A stretch of DNA of 28,566 nucleotides from JAYPHU01 sp038127535 (GTDB lineage: Bacteria > Pseudomonadota > Alphaproteobacteria > Rhodospirillales > UBA2165), in NCBI GenBank assembly GCA_038127535.1, contig JAYPHU010000034.1, positions 1-28,566 of the forward strand, in the 5' to 3' direction. The notes below the pieces were generated by a model that saw nothing but the letters and a program-made list of their open reading frames with translations, was not told the DNA's origin and did no database searches. A program made the position numbers and the translations under genes. Every line of letters begins with the position of its first letter. The stretch's first letter is position 1. This document shows positions 15,376 to 23,208 of the stretch, one piece after another.

Positions 15376-16512
15376 TTACGCGCCGCCCCAAACCTCTTCG
15401 GCGGTTTCTTTCACCAGCTTAAATTTGGCGCGTTCGTCGTCAACGGTCACCAGATTGCCGACCGCGTTGGACGAGAAGCCGCATTGCGGGCTCAGGCAAA
15501 GCTGATCGCCGTCGCAATACTGAGACGCTTCCTCGATCCGGGCCTTAAGCTCATCCTTGCTTTCCAGCTCCGGCCGCTTGGTGGTGACCAGGCCCAGGAC
15601 AATCTGCATATCGCCCTTTGGCACGAAGCGCAGGGGCTCGAACCCGCCGGAACGGTCATCGTCATATTCCAGGAAGAAGCCGTCGACCTTGGTCATGTTG
15701 AACATGATGTCGGCCACCGGCTCATAGCCGCCCTCGGCGAACCACTGGCTCCGCGCATTGCCGCGGCAGAGGTGGACGCAGACAGCCATGTCGTCGGGCC
15801 GGTCCTTGATCGATTCATTGATCAGGTTGGCGTATTTTTCCGGCAGCTCGTCCGGGTTTTCACCCAGCGCCCGGGCGTTGGCCCGCATCTTTTCGTCGCA
15901 GAGATACGCCAGATTGGTATCGTCGAACTGCACATACCGGCAGCCGGCAGCATACAGGTCCGCCAGTTCTTCCCGATAGAGCCGCGCCAGATCGGCGAAG
16001 AAATCTTCCATCTCCGGATACGTGTCCTTGTCGATCGCGTCCCGGCCACCCCGGAAGTGGGTCATGGTCGGCGACGGCACGGTGATCTTCACCATCCTGT
16101 CGCTTAGGGAAGACGTGTACTTATAGTTTTCCACCTCGATGCCGCCGTCGGGGCGGTCCATCTTGCCGTTAATGTAAGGGATGTACGGCATCTGCTTGTC
16201 CTGGCCGGCGGCATGTTCCTCGCCCAACTTGACCGCTTCATCGAAGTCCCAGCTCGAGGTCACATTCTTGATCTTGCTGATGAAATCCACGTGAAAACTG
16301 GCCCGGCGGAATTCGCCGTCAGTGACGGCCACAAGGCCGGCCTCTTCCTGCAGTTTCACGACTTCTTTGATGCATTCGTCTTCGTGCGCCCGCAGTTCCT
16401 CGGCGGTGATTTCACCGGCGGCGAACTTGTCGCGGGACGCCAAAAGCGCATCCGGACGCAGCAGCGACCCAATATGATCATATCGAAAAGGTGGTTTGTC
16501 TCGCATAGCCAT
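15376..16512 (-). CDS. MetE-core-type zinc methyltransferase homologue (B)
   Basis: This 378-residue protein is a second stand-alone MetE-like barrel, only distantly similar to homologue A. The zinc ligands are His247 and Cys249 (VHLCRGN), Glu282 (FLEYDD) and Cys344 (SPQCGF). The N-terminal block DHIGSLLRPDALL and the block VTDGEFRR are typical of the YxjG-like/methylcobalamin:homocysteine transferase-like branch of COG0620. It lies 60 bases after metF in the same operon and is followed, across the N gap, by a transport binding protein. The start ATG at 16512 has AGGGAGA eight bases upstream; a second ATG lies two codons on. The substrate is unknown. Together with metF it suggests a methyl group entering or leaving 5-methyl-THF. 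Confidence 0.87.
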   Translation of the reverse strand: MAMRDKPPFRYDHIGSLLRPDALLASRDKFAAGEITAEELRAHEDECIKEVVKLQEEAGLVAVTDGEFRRASFHVDFISKIKNVTSSWDFDEAVKLGEEHAAGQDKQMPYIPYINGKMDRPDGGIEVENYKYTSSLSDRMVKITVPSPTMTHFRGGRDAIDKDTYPEMEDFFADLARLYREELADLYAAGCRYVQFDDTNLAYLCDEKMRANARALGENPDELPEKYANLINESIKDRPDDMAVCVHLCRGNARSQWFAEGGYEPVADIMFNMTKVDGFFLEYDDDRSGGFEPLRFVPKGDMQIVLGLVTTKRPELESKDELKARIEEASQYCDGDQLCLSPQCGFSSNAVGNLVTVDDERAKFKLVKETAEEVWGGA

Positions 16513-16572
16513 AACGCTATCTCCCTGATTTAAAATTTCTGGGTTTGACCTATCAGATTGGACCGGAAAGGT

Positions 16573-17523
16573 CTAATCCCTTAAGCCCGACCCGGTCACC
16601 ACGGCGGGTATGCTGGAAGTGTTGATCGGCGCCATCAGATGAACGCCGGCGATGCCGGGCATTTCGGACATTTCCTGAAGCTGCTCGATGCAGATTTTGA
16701 CCCCCTCGGCCTTAGGATCATCTGCCCCTTCCAGCCGCTCAATCACCGCGTCCGGCATCACCACGCCCCACAGGTTGTCCCGCATCCAAATGGCGGAGCG
16801 GGCAGAGGGCAGAGGGCCGCTCCCGATAAGGAACGAAAGATCGGCGGCATAGCCGTCTTCCACCAGGATTTCGCCGTACTTGCGGACCACATCCATGTCG
16901 TAGCAAAGCTGGGTCTGGCAGAACTTAGCCCCGGCCACCCGTTTCTCGTCGAGCCCTGAGGGCCATCGGTCACCCCGTTCCGCCGCCGGCATATCGGCCG
17001 CCCCGACGAAAAAATTCGGTGTCCCGTCGATGCTTTTGTGATCCGCCGGTACGCCCTCTTCTTCCTTGGCGCCGCTGGACGGGATAATCCCCGGATCAGT
17101 CATCTCACTGGCGATTTTGATCAGATCGCCGCTCGAATAATCGAACACCGGCTTGGCGTCAGGCTGATCACCTGCCGACGGATCATCACCCGTCAGCATT
17201 AGCATGTTTTTGATTCCCAGTGCGCCGGCGCCGAGCAGATCACTCAACAACGCGATGCGGTTCCGGTCCCGGCAGGTAAACTGGGCCACCGGCTCGATCC
17301 CATTGGCAACCAGGATAGCAGCGGCAGTGACGCTCGACATATGTACCCGCGCGCTGGCTCCATCGGTCACGTTGATCGCATCCACATGGGGGCCCAGAAC
17401 CTCCGCCTTCTTCATCAGCGCAGCGGCGGAAGCGCTCACCGGCGGGGTAATTTCCGCCGTCATAGCGAATTTGCCACTCGCCAGCCGTTTCGCCAGATTA
17501 CTTTCGGTACTGTTGTCAGCCAT
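16573..17523 (-). CDS. metF: 5,10-methylenetetrahydrofolate reductase
   Basis: This 316-residue FAD enzyme interconverts 5,10-methylene-THF and 5-methyl-THF. The catalytic Glu is Glu24 in TAEITPP, matching the EFFPP-type motif of MetF, and the flavin/folate-site Asp is in MLTGDDP (residues 110-115). The block VNGIEP/QFTCRDRNR is also typical. In a normal cell it feeds methionine synthase; next to two MetE-core homologues and fhs it may work in the oxidative direction, as MetF does in Sphingobium O-demethylation pathways. The ATG at 17523 is 16 bases after the stop of the HTH-methyltransferase gene, with AGGAAAAGAG upstream, so the genes are cotranscribed. A housekeeping role cannot be excluded. 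Confidence 0.93.
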   Translation of the reverse strand: MADNSTESNLAKRLASGKFAMTAEITPPVSASAAALMKKAEVLGPHVDAINVTDGASARVHMSSVTAAAILVANGIEPVAQFTCRDRNRIALLSDLLGAGALGIKNMLMLTGDDPSAGDQPDAKPVFDYSSGDLIKIASEMTDPGIIPSSGAKEEEGVPADHKSIDGTPNFFVGAADMPAAERGDRWPSGLDEKRVAGAKFCQTQLCYDMDVVRKYGEILVEDGYAADLSFLIGSGPLPSARSAIWMRDNLWGVVMPDAVIERLEGADDPKAEGVKICIEQLQEMSEMPGIAGVHLMAPINTSSIPAVVTGSGLRD

Positions 17524-17539
17524 AACGTAACTCTTTTCC

Positions 17540-18952
17540 TTAATCTCTTTTCCGGGTCACCACGAAGGATTCATCGTTAAACCAAAGCCCGTTCCGGCGA
17601 TTGAGCACCTCGCGGGTGGCCTCCAGGTAGGAGCCGTCGGAAATCACGCTTTCTAGCCGGGCGTCTTCGATTTGCGCCACATAGATCGCCGCGTTCCAGG
17701 CCGCCAGCAATGTCGAGGAGCCAATCCCCGCACCGCTCACCTCGCTCGGCAAGGTGTGCATGTCATAGCGGAACAGGGACCGCTTGTCAGAATAGACGTT
17801 AAAATTCAGATCCCGGTTGATCTTGCCCAAATCCCGTTTCAGCACGCGCATGATGTCGTGCCGGTTGGTGATAAACGGCTCTTCACCGGGCCATACGTTC
17901 TGGATGATTTCCAAGCCCGGGTCCTGGCCATAGGAATGAATCCCCAGCAACCGACCGCCCGGACCCAAGGACTTGGCCAGCGGCGCGATCACCTTCTCCA
18001 CCTTGAACTCCACCGGCATACGGGCCCGGTAGGGCTGGGACGCAATCACCAGGTCATAGTCGGCTTTCGCCTGACCGGGGCGCGGAATAACCTGGTCCAG
18101 CAGGAACTTATGATCTTCCCGGTACATAACCAGCACGGACGGCCGCTCATAGAGCGGATTGCCAGTCTTGGCGCTGGCCTTCACGTTCCAGCTTTCGGAC
18201 AAGGTCGGCTGAAGGTCTTTGATCTGTTCATGGAACTCATGAGACGAGTCGCCTGACAGCGGCACCTCTATCCAGTTCAGAGCCGCCGCCGCCTGCATGG
18301 ACCGCGGCTTCAACCAGGGCGCCTCGGTATAATAGAGATTGGTCGCCACCAGGACCGTCGCCGGATGCTCGTAGAAGCGATCCGGCATTTTCTCCAGGCT
18401 GAGACGAACATCCTCGAGGCTGATTTCCTTGCCGACAATATAGAACGGAAAATTGGGAAAGCGGCGATGCATGTGCCGCATGACGCCTGTCAACACTGTG
18501 CCGTCGCCCATACCGGCGTCGAACACGCGAAGCGCCGGCGGCCTGGGATGGATATTGGAGAGTTCGAGCCCGGCCCGTTCCGCCACCGCCCACTTTTCGC
18601 TGCAGGTGTTCACGAACATCAGATATTTCTGACGGTTGTCGTAAAACCGGAACGCCGTCGGATCGTTTTCCTTGTCGTCCTTCTTGGTCAGTTTCGCGGT
18701 TGCCGACTTCTTGGCCTTGGTGGCGGCTTTCTTCTTCGATGTGCTTCGAGTGGCCATCTTAGCGCCCCCCTCATTCTTGGAAATAAATTGTCTGACTTTG
18801 TCCACGGTCGCTACCGTGACTCCCTTCCCCTCCCGGAGGCGGCTCACGAACTTACCGTCATTGACGACCTGGCGGCCGAAGGTGCTCTCGGCCATACTCA
18901 TCTGGCCGCAGAAGCGTTCAATCTCACGCACGAGTTTCGCGGACTCTTTCAA
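17540..18952 (-). CDS. HTH-like domain fused by a Lys-rich linker to a class I SAM methyltransferase-like domain
   Basis: This 470-residue protein has three parts. Residues 1-58 resemble a small alphaproteobacterial helix-turn-helix-type domain (MAESTFGRQVVNDGKFVSRL). Residues 68-92 are a low-complexity Lys/Ala/Ser linker like histone-H1 tails. From about residue 100 there is a Rossmann-like methyltransferase domain with motif I VFDAGMGDGTVL (residues 143-154). The substrate is unknown; protein, DNA or small-molecule methylation are all possible. The start is a TTG at 18952, supported by a strong AGGAAGGT box just upstream; an internal ATG at 18757 would drop the HTH part. It leads the operon with metF and MetE-like B, 16 bases before metF, which ties it to methyl metabolism. 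I do not recognise a named family. Confidence 0.75.
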   Translation of the reverse strand: MKESAKLVREIERFCGQMSMAESTFGRQVVNDGKFVSRLREGKGVTVATVDKVRQFISKNEGGAKMATRSTSKKKAATKAKKSATAKLTKKDDKENDPTAFRFYDNRQKYLMFVNTCSEKWAVAERAGLELSNIHPRPPALRVFDAGMGDGTVLTGVMRHMHRRFPNFPFYIVGKEISLEDVRLSLEKMPDRFYEHPATVLVATNLYYTEAPWLKPRSMQAAAALNWIEVPLSGDSSHEFHEQIKDLQPTLSESWNVKASAKTGNPLYERPSVLVMYREDHKFLLDQVIPRPGQAKADYDLVIASQPYRARMPVEFKVEKVIAPLAKSLGPGGRLLGIHSYGQDPGLEIIQNVWPGEEPFITNRHDIMRVLKRDLGKINRDLNFNVYSDKRSLFRYDMHTLPSEVSGAGIGSSTLLAAWNAAIYVAQIEDARLESVISDGSYLEATREVLNRRNGLWFNDESFVVTRKRD

Positions 18953-19025
18953 AGATCACCTTCCTGCCCAATATTTTTATCTTGTAGAGAAAGTGTCGAA
19001 CCTGCCATTGGGTCTGTCAATCTTT

Positions 19026-19059
19026 ATCCCACAAAATTGCCCACCCCAAATTGTGGGAT
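19026..19059. repeat. Inverted repeat ATCCCACAA / TTGTGGGAT with 16-base spacer
   Basis: The arms 19026-19034 and 19051-19059 are perfect reverse complements, and five T follow on the plus strand. It looks like a terminator hairpin on the plus strand, yet no plus-strand gene lies upstream of it, so a binding site or a leader structure of the minus-strand methyltransferase transcript is equally possible. Confidence 0.4.
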
Positions 19060-19171
19060 TTTTCCCCTGTCGGGATCAGGACTGAGGCCGCTATACCGGT
19101 CCATAACGGGAATATCCGGGTATTAGGGGAATAATCCCAAATTCTAAGGATTTTCCGCAGTTCTGCGTGGA

Positions 19172-19189
19172 CTGTGACGATCGTCACAG
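19172..19189. promoter_or_regulatory. CRP/FNR-type binding site, perfect palindrome
   Basis: CTGTGACGATCGTCACAG is an 18-base perfect palindrome containing TGTGA-N6-TCACA, the consensus of the cAMP receptor protein family. It lies about 90 bases upstream of the FecR-domain start and about 220 bases from the divergent methyltransferase start. An upstream activator site for the fecR-like gene is the simplest reading. Confidence 0.65.
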
Positions 19190-19277
19190 CAAACAAAAAC
19201 CTAATGTTTTTCCTTAGCTTCTTTTAAGAGCGCAATATCGCGCAAACGAACTGGAAAAATTACAGGAGCGTATAACA

Positions 19278-19966
19278 ATGATGACCCAAACACACACCAG
19301 AAACTCAACAATCACCAAAAGCCTGTTCTCTCTCGTCGCAGCTTTAGGCCTTGTCGCTCTTGTGGGAACGCCCGTCTCTACTGAAAGAAATCTTCACTAG
19401 CCGAAACGGAACATGAAGTGGTTGGCGGCATGACCCGCACCAAAGGCCATGTCAGCGCCTTGGCCTCCAACCAAAAACGCATGATTAAAGACGGCAGCGA
19501 AGTCATCTATCAAGATCGTATCTTCACCGGCCAGAAATCCCAGGTAGAGTTCCAGTTGGTGGACGAAAGCGTCATTACCCTCGGCAACATGTCAGATTTC
19601 CTGATCGATGAGATGGTTTACGATCCGGCTGACAATAAGTCCTCTGCCACTCTCCGTCTGGCTGGCGGCGTCTTCCGGATGGTGTCCGGCAAGATCAATA
19701 AAGTTCCCGGCGGATACCTGACCCTGATCACCCCTATCGCGACCATCGGTGTCCGTGGCGCGGATTTTTGGGGACTTCAGGAAGCTAACAAACTGACCAT
19801 GGTCCTGATCGACAATGGTGCTCTCGAAATTTCAAACGGTAGCGAAACAGTTACCGTCACCGAGCCCCTCTCCGGTGTCGTGGTCCAAAACGGTGTCGCC
19901 ACAATTCAGCGCATCAGCGTGACTCCGCAAGAATTGGCGGCTGCCGCAGAGACCATTTCGGTCTAA
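19278..19966 (+). pseudogene. Secreted FecR-domain protein, frameshifted after the signal peptide
   Basis: An ATG at 19278 with AGGAG upstream starts a typical signal peptide (MMTQTHTRNS, then a hydrophobic stretch SLVAALGLVALVG) that hits a TAG at 19398-19400. The mature domain continues in a different frame from about 19385 and is intact to 19966. It contains GKTRV-like early blocks (RTKGHVSALA), RIFTGQKSQVEFQLVDESV, LRLAGGVFRMVSGK, and TPIATIGVRGADFW, the FecR-domain signature. Adding one A in the GAAAGAAA stretch at 19383-19390 would restore one frame, so this is a one-base deletion or an assembly error. FecR-domain proteins of this size are periplasmic or surface proteins of unclear role in many alphaproteobacteria. 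If the shift is real, no start codon with a signal peptide remains and export fails. Confidence 0.8.
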
Positions 19967-19993
19967 CCCCTGTAGAACATCCAAGCACCGAGG

Positions 19994-20024
19994 AACGGCC
20001 CCCGCCCGGGGGCCGTTTCTTTAT
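19994..20024. terminator. Strong rho-independent terminator, bidirectional position
   Basis: An 11-bp perfect stem AACGGCCCCCG / CGGGGGCCGTT with a two-base loop is followed by TCTTT on the plus strand. It lies 28 bases after the FecR-domain stop and 9 bases before the end of the convergent MFS gene. On the minus strand the left arm begins with AA, giving a shorter T tract, so it may also stop transcription of the efflux operon. Confidence 0.85.
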
Positions 20025-20032
20025 CTGCGGGG

Positions 20033-21580
20033 TTAGGAGCCCGGTTTCTTGATGAAGATCGCCGGAATAATGGCAGAGGCAATCGCCACCGCCAGCAAGA
20101 GGAATCCATCCCGGAACGCCAGCATCTCCGCCTGGCGTATGATCGCCTGGCCAATAAACAATTGGGACAACGGCTCGCCGATATTCTCCGGAAACCCCAT
20201 GCCCGGCCACATGGTCTTAAGCTCGTTGCTCAGTTCCAGGGTCGTGCTGTTGCCGTCGTGCTGCATGGCCGTCATCGCGTCCCGGTAGACCGCCGAACGG
20301 TAGTCCACGAAGATCGCGGTCACATTGACGCCGAACGCGCCGCCGATGGTCCGGGTGAAGTTCATTGCGCCTGATCCCTGCCCCACATATTCCGACGACA
20401 GAACCTGAAGACTGGCGGTGGACAGCGGCGGAAAGATAAAGGACAGGCCGATCCGGCTGATCACCATCCACAGAGCAAAATCAAAGAACGACGTATTGGT
20501 GTGCGCGCCGGCCATGAGATAGGCCGCATAGGCCGACAGGAGAATCCCGAGGGCCGTCAGCCAATTTTCCCGCCCGAAGTCGGTCAACCGCCCAACGAGC
20601 GGGAAAAAGATCGCCATGGCGATGCCAGCCGGAAACTGCAGCAGGCCCGACTCGGTCGGCGAATAGCCTTGGATCAACTGCACGAACAACGGCACCAGAT
20701 AGATGGAGGCGAAGATCGCCGCGCCGAACATGAAGGACACAAAGTTCGCTGCCGCGAATCGGGGAATGGCAAACATCTCCACCCGCATCAGCGGATCAGG
20801 GATCCTGAGCTCCCAGAAGACAAACGCCGTCAAGCTGACCCCTCCGATAATGAACAGCTCAAGGATCGTGTCAGATGACCAGCCTTCTTCAGAGCCGTTG
20901 GTGAGGGCGACCAACAGACTGACCACGGCAACGGTCATCAAAGAGAAGCCGATCAGGTCGAACCGGGGCGCTTGAATGTTCGGATTGCGCCCCTTCAGAA
21001 ACAGGCTGGCGAGCGCGATGGACATCACGGCGATGGGGATCGGCAGGAAAAATGTGTAGCGCCAGCCCAGCTCGTCCACTGTGATACCGCCCACCCACGG
21101 TCCGACCGCCGGCGCCAGAATGATCACCAGGCCGAACAGGCCCATGGCCCGGCCCCGCGCCTCCGGCGGATAAATCTGAAACATGGTCATCATGGCCAAG
21201 GGTTGCGTGATGCCGCCGGCGAACCCCTGCATAATCCGTCCCAAAATAAGAACATCAAATGTGGTTGCGGTGCCGGCCAGCAGCGATCCGGCAATAAAGA
21301 TGACCAGGGCCCCGACATAGGTGGCGCGCGCGCCCAGACGGCGGACCGACCAGTCGTTCGCCAGCATGGCCAGGGTCGTCGCGGCTAAAAACGCCGTGGA
21401 CACCCACTGGGCCTTGTCCTGGCCGACACCGAAAGTTCCCATGACGCTGGGCACGGCGACGTTCATGATGGTGGCGGTCAGGATGGTGGCCGTGGAGCCG
21501 ACACAAACACTGGACGTGATCAGGCAGCGTTCGGCCGTGGAGATATCGTAAGAGGCCCGCTCACTTGCCGGAGACGACAA
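20033..21580 (-). CDS. MFS multidrug efflux permease, DHA2 (EmrB-like) family
   Basis: This 515-residue membrane protein has the hydrophobicity of a 14-helix DHA2 drug:proton antiporter. The helix 2-3 loop motif (NDWSVRRLGARATYV) and the antiporter motif C (APAVGPWVGG) are visible. It would export toxic organic compounds through a tripartite pump together with the membrane-fusion protein upstream and a TolC-like channel. The start is a TTG at 21580, overlapping the end of the emrA-like gene by 20 bases, with GAGGTGG close upstream; no ATG occurs until well inside helix 1. The overlap implies translational coupling. The operon is marR-emrA-emrB. The substrate may be aromatic intermediates of the surrounding pathways, but that is a guess. 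Confidence 0.93.
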   Translation of the reverse strand: MSSPASERASYDISTAERCLITSSVCVGSTATILTATIMNVAVPSVMGTFGVGQDKAQWVSTAFLAATTLAMLANDWSVRRLGARATYVGALVIFIAGSLLAGTATTFDVLILGRIMQGFAGGITQPLAMMTMFQIYPPEARGRAMGLFGLVIILAPAVGPWVGGITVDELGWRYTFFLPIPIAVMSIALASLFLKGRNPNIQAPRFDLIGFSLMTVAVVSLLVALTNGSEEGWSSDTILELFIIGGVSLTAFVFWELRIPDPLMRVEMFAIPRFAAANFVSFMFGAAIFASIYLVPLFVQLIQGYSPTESGLLQFPAGIAMAIFFPLVGRLTDFGRENWLTALGILLSAYAAYLMAGAHTNTSFFDFALWMVISRIGLSFIFPPLSTASLQVLSSEYVGQGSGAMNFTRTIGGAFGVNVTAIFVDYRSAVYRDAMTAMQHDGNSTTLELSNELKTMWPGMGFPENIGEPLSQLFIGQAIIRQAEMLAFRDGFLLLAVAIASAIIPAIFIKKPGS

Positions 21581-22646
21581 TTTCCACCTCGACCATCATG
21601 CCCGGCCGGAGGGGCCGGGTTTCGGTTCCCTTGATGCTAATTTTGACCGGCACCCGTTGGGTCACCTTGGTGAAAGTGCCGCTGGGGTTCGGGTTGGGCA
21701 GCAGGGCAAACTGGCTGGTGGCGGCACTGCCAATCCGCAACACGGAGCCGGTGAACGGCGAATCCGGATAGGAGTCCACATTAATTTTTACCGGCGCCCC
21801 CAGCGCGACATGGCGGAGCTCGGTCTCCCGCACATTGGTTTCCACCCAGACATTATTGGGATCGTGGATCAACGCCAGCCGCTGACCGGGCCGCACAAAC
21901 TCTCCTTTGTCCACAAAGACTTTATCCACCACACCCGTGATGGGACTGATAATGCGCCGGTCCTGCACATTTAGTTTCTGCTGCTCGATTTGGGCGACCA
22001 GGGTCTTCCGCCGGGCCTCGACCTGCGCCCGCTTGCGTTCGAGCACCTCGATCCGACCCTTCTCCGCCTTGATCTCCGCCAGCCGGGCGCGCGCCGCCGC
22101 GAGCTCCGCTTGCACTGTCTGGTGCCGGCTCTCTGCGTTCAGGTGCTCGACCTCCGCCTTTTCCAGCGCCTGTGGCGAAACCACCCGGTTGCGCGCCAGT
22201 GGTTTCAGCCGGTTCAGCTCCGACTTTCTCAGCTTCACCTGATCCATGGCCGTTCGAAGAGTAGCCTTTTTAGCCTCGGCCTCATGCACCTGGACACTGT
22301 AACGGCGCTCGATCTGGGCGGTCACTAGCTTGACCTCCGCCGAAAGCGCCTCGTTCTCGGCCGTGTATTCCCCGAGACGAGACTCAAGTTCGCTGACTTT
22401 AAGCCGCGCCTCCCGGTCATCCATCTGCGCGATCAGCGCGTCTTGATCCAGCATATCGCCTTGAGAGACGGGGACCTCGGTCACCCAGCCTTCGACCCGG
22501 CTGGAAATGGCGATCAAGTCCGTGGTGATCCGTGCGTCGTTCTCGAACACATGGGCGGCGCGGAACTGCACCCACTGCACGCCCCAAATCCCGGCACCGA
22601 CCAGCACGGCGATGGCCACCACGATGCGGATCATATTTTTAGACAT
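21561..22646 (-). CDS. HlyD/EmrA-type membrane-fusion protein
   Basis: This 361-residue protein has one N-terminal membrane segment (residues about 6-25, IRIVVAIAVLVGAGIWGV). A split lipoyl/barrel-sandwich domain follows (NDARITTDLIAISSRVEGWV and ISPITGVVDKVFVDKGEFV), separated by a long helical hairpin of about 140 residues rich in Glu, Lys, Arg and Ala that is likely coiled coil. The beta-barrel region follows (VWVETNVRETELRHV). This is the periplasmic adaptor linking the EmrB-like permease to an outer-membrane channel. The ATG at 22646 overlaps the end of the marR gene by eight bases; the 3' end overlaps the permease start. All three are one operon. Confidence 0.93.
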   Translation of the reverse strand: MSKNMIRIVVAIAVLVGAGIWGVQWVQFRAAHVFENDARITTDLIAISSRVEGWVTEVPVSQGDMLDQDALIAQMDDREARLKVSELESRLGEYTAENEALSAEVKLVTAQIERRYSVQVHEAEAKKATLRTAMDQVKLRKSELNRLKPLARNRVVSPQALEKAEVEHLNAESRHQTVQAELAAARARLAEIKAEKGRIEVLERKRAQVEARRKTLVAQIEQQKLNVQDRRIISPITGVVDKVFVDKGEFVRPGQRLALIHDPNNVWVETNVRETELRHVALGAPVKINVDSYPDSPFTGSVLRIGSAATSQFALLPNPNPSGTFTKVTQRVPVKISIKGTETRPLRPGMMVEVEIVVSGK

Positions 22647-23097
22647 CCCCGGTCACCATCTGCGCCGGCTTACCGTTTTCGGCGTTATCCAGGATTTGCG
22701 CGAAGACCTCGCTGCAGCTCTCAAGCTGCGCCGGATCGATATCGTCTAAAAGCCGGTGGCGTACCTGTGACAGGACATCCTGGATAATCTCTACCTGAGT
22801 GCTGCCTTTATCCAAAAGATGTACGGATTTGGCGCGCCGGTCGGTACGGGACACCCGGCGTTCGATCAGACGGACGTTTTCCAGCTGATCCAGCAAGTGT
22901 ACCAGGCTGGGCCCTTCAATGCCGATTGCGAAGGCTAGGTCCTTCTGCGAGATTTCTCCGCCGGTCCGGCTGATAAAATACAGCGTCCGCCACGTGGCCT
23001 GGGAGAGGCCGAACGGCCGCAGCTCGTCATCAACGACCCGGCGCCATTTATGGGCCAGTTCGACTAATGACAGCTCGAACGACAGCAGATCAGCCAT
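22639..23097 (-). CDS. MarR-family regulator of the efflux operon
   Basis: This 152-residue protein is a winged-helix regulator of the MarR/EmrR/SlyA type. The recognition helix lies within ISQKDLAFAIGIEGPSLVHLLDQL and the wing carries VSRTDRRAKSVHL. The GIEGPSL block is common in regulators of adjacent EmrAB pumps. The ATG at 23097 follows GAGGAAAA. Genes for the membrane-fusion protein and permease overlap behind it. Four CTAAT/ATTAG half-sites lie 45-70 bases upstream, so autoregulation is likely, with release on binding a phenolic or other lipophilic effector. It is not closely similar to the MarR protein at 3061. Confidence 0.93.
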   Translation of the reverse strand: MADLLSFELSLVELAHKWRRVVDDELRPFGLSQATWRTLYFISRTGGEISQKDLAFAIGIEGPSLVHLLDQLENVRLIERRVSRTDRRAKSVHLLDKGSTQVEIIQDVLSQVRHRLLDDIDPAQLESCSEVFAQILDNAENGKPAQMVTGDV

Positions 23098-23141
23098 GCG
23101 GTTTTCCTCAACCGGCGGGGACCGTGGAACGGTCCCATTCC

Positions 23142-23168
23142 CTAATTCATTAGAATCCTAATAATTAG
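23142..23168. promoter_or_regulatory. Cluster of four alternating CTAAT/ATTAG half-sites, probable MarR operator
   Basis: The sequence reads CTAAT (23142), two bases, ATTAG (23149), four bases, CTAAT (23158), one base, ATTAG (23164). Each neighbouring pair forms an inverted repeat. It lies 45-71 bases upstream of the marR-emrA-emrB operon in an AT-rich stretch. EmrR/SlyA-type proteins favour TTAG/CTAA-containing palindromes, so this is the likely autoregulatory site, with room for two dimers. Confidence 0.65.
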
Positions 23169-23208
23169 ATATGTTCATATATTGGTAATCGCTGCCGATC
23201 CAGAATTA

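Larger units (their letters stand above)
18953..19277. other. 325-base intergenic region between divergent methyltransferase and fecR-domain genes
   Basis: No gene is visible. The region is clearly poorer in GC than its surroundings. It must hold the promoters of the minus-strand HTH-methyltransferase/metF operon and of the plus-strand FecR-domain gene. It contains a 9-bp inverted repeat (19026-19059), a perfect CRP-type palindrome (19172-19189), and, just before the FecR start, the ribosome binding site AGGAG at 19264-19268. Confidence 0.7.

Noticed and set aside
19376..19400. Programmed ribosomal frameshift in the FecR-domain gene.
   Set aside because: No X-XXY-YYZ slippery heptamer or downstream structure is visible; mutation or assembly error is simpler.
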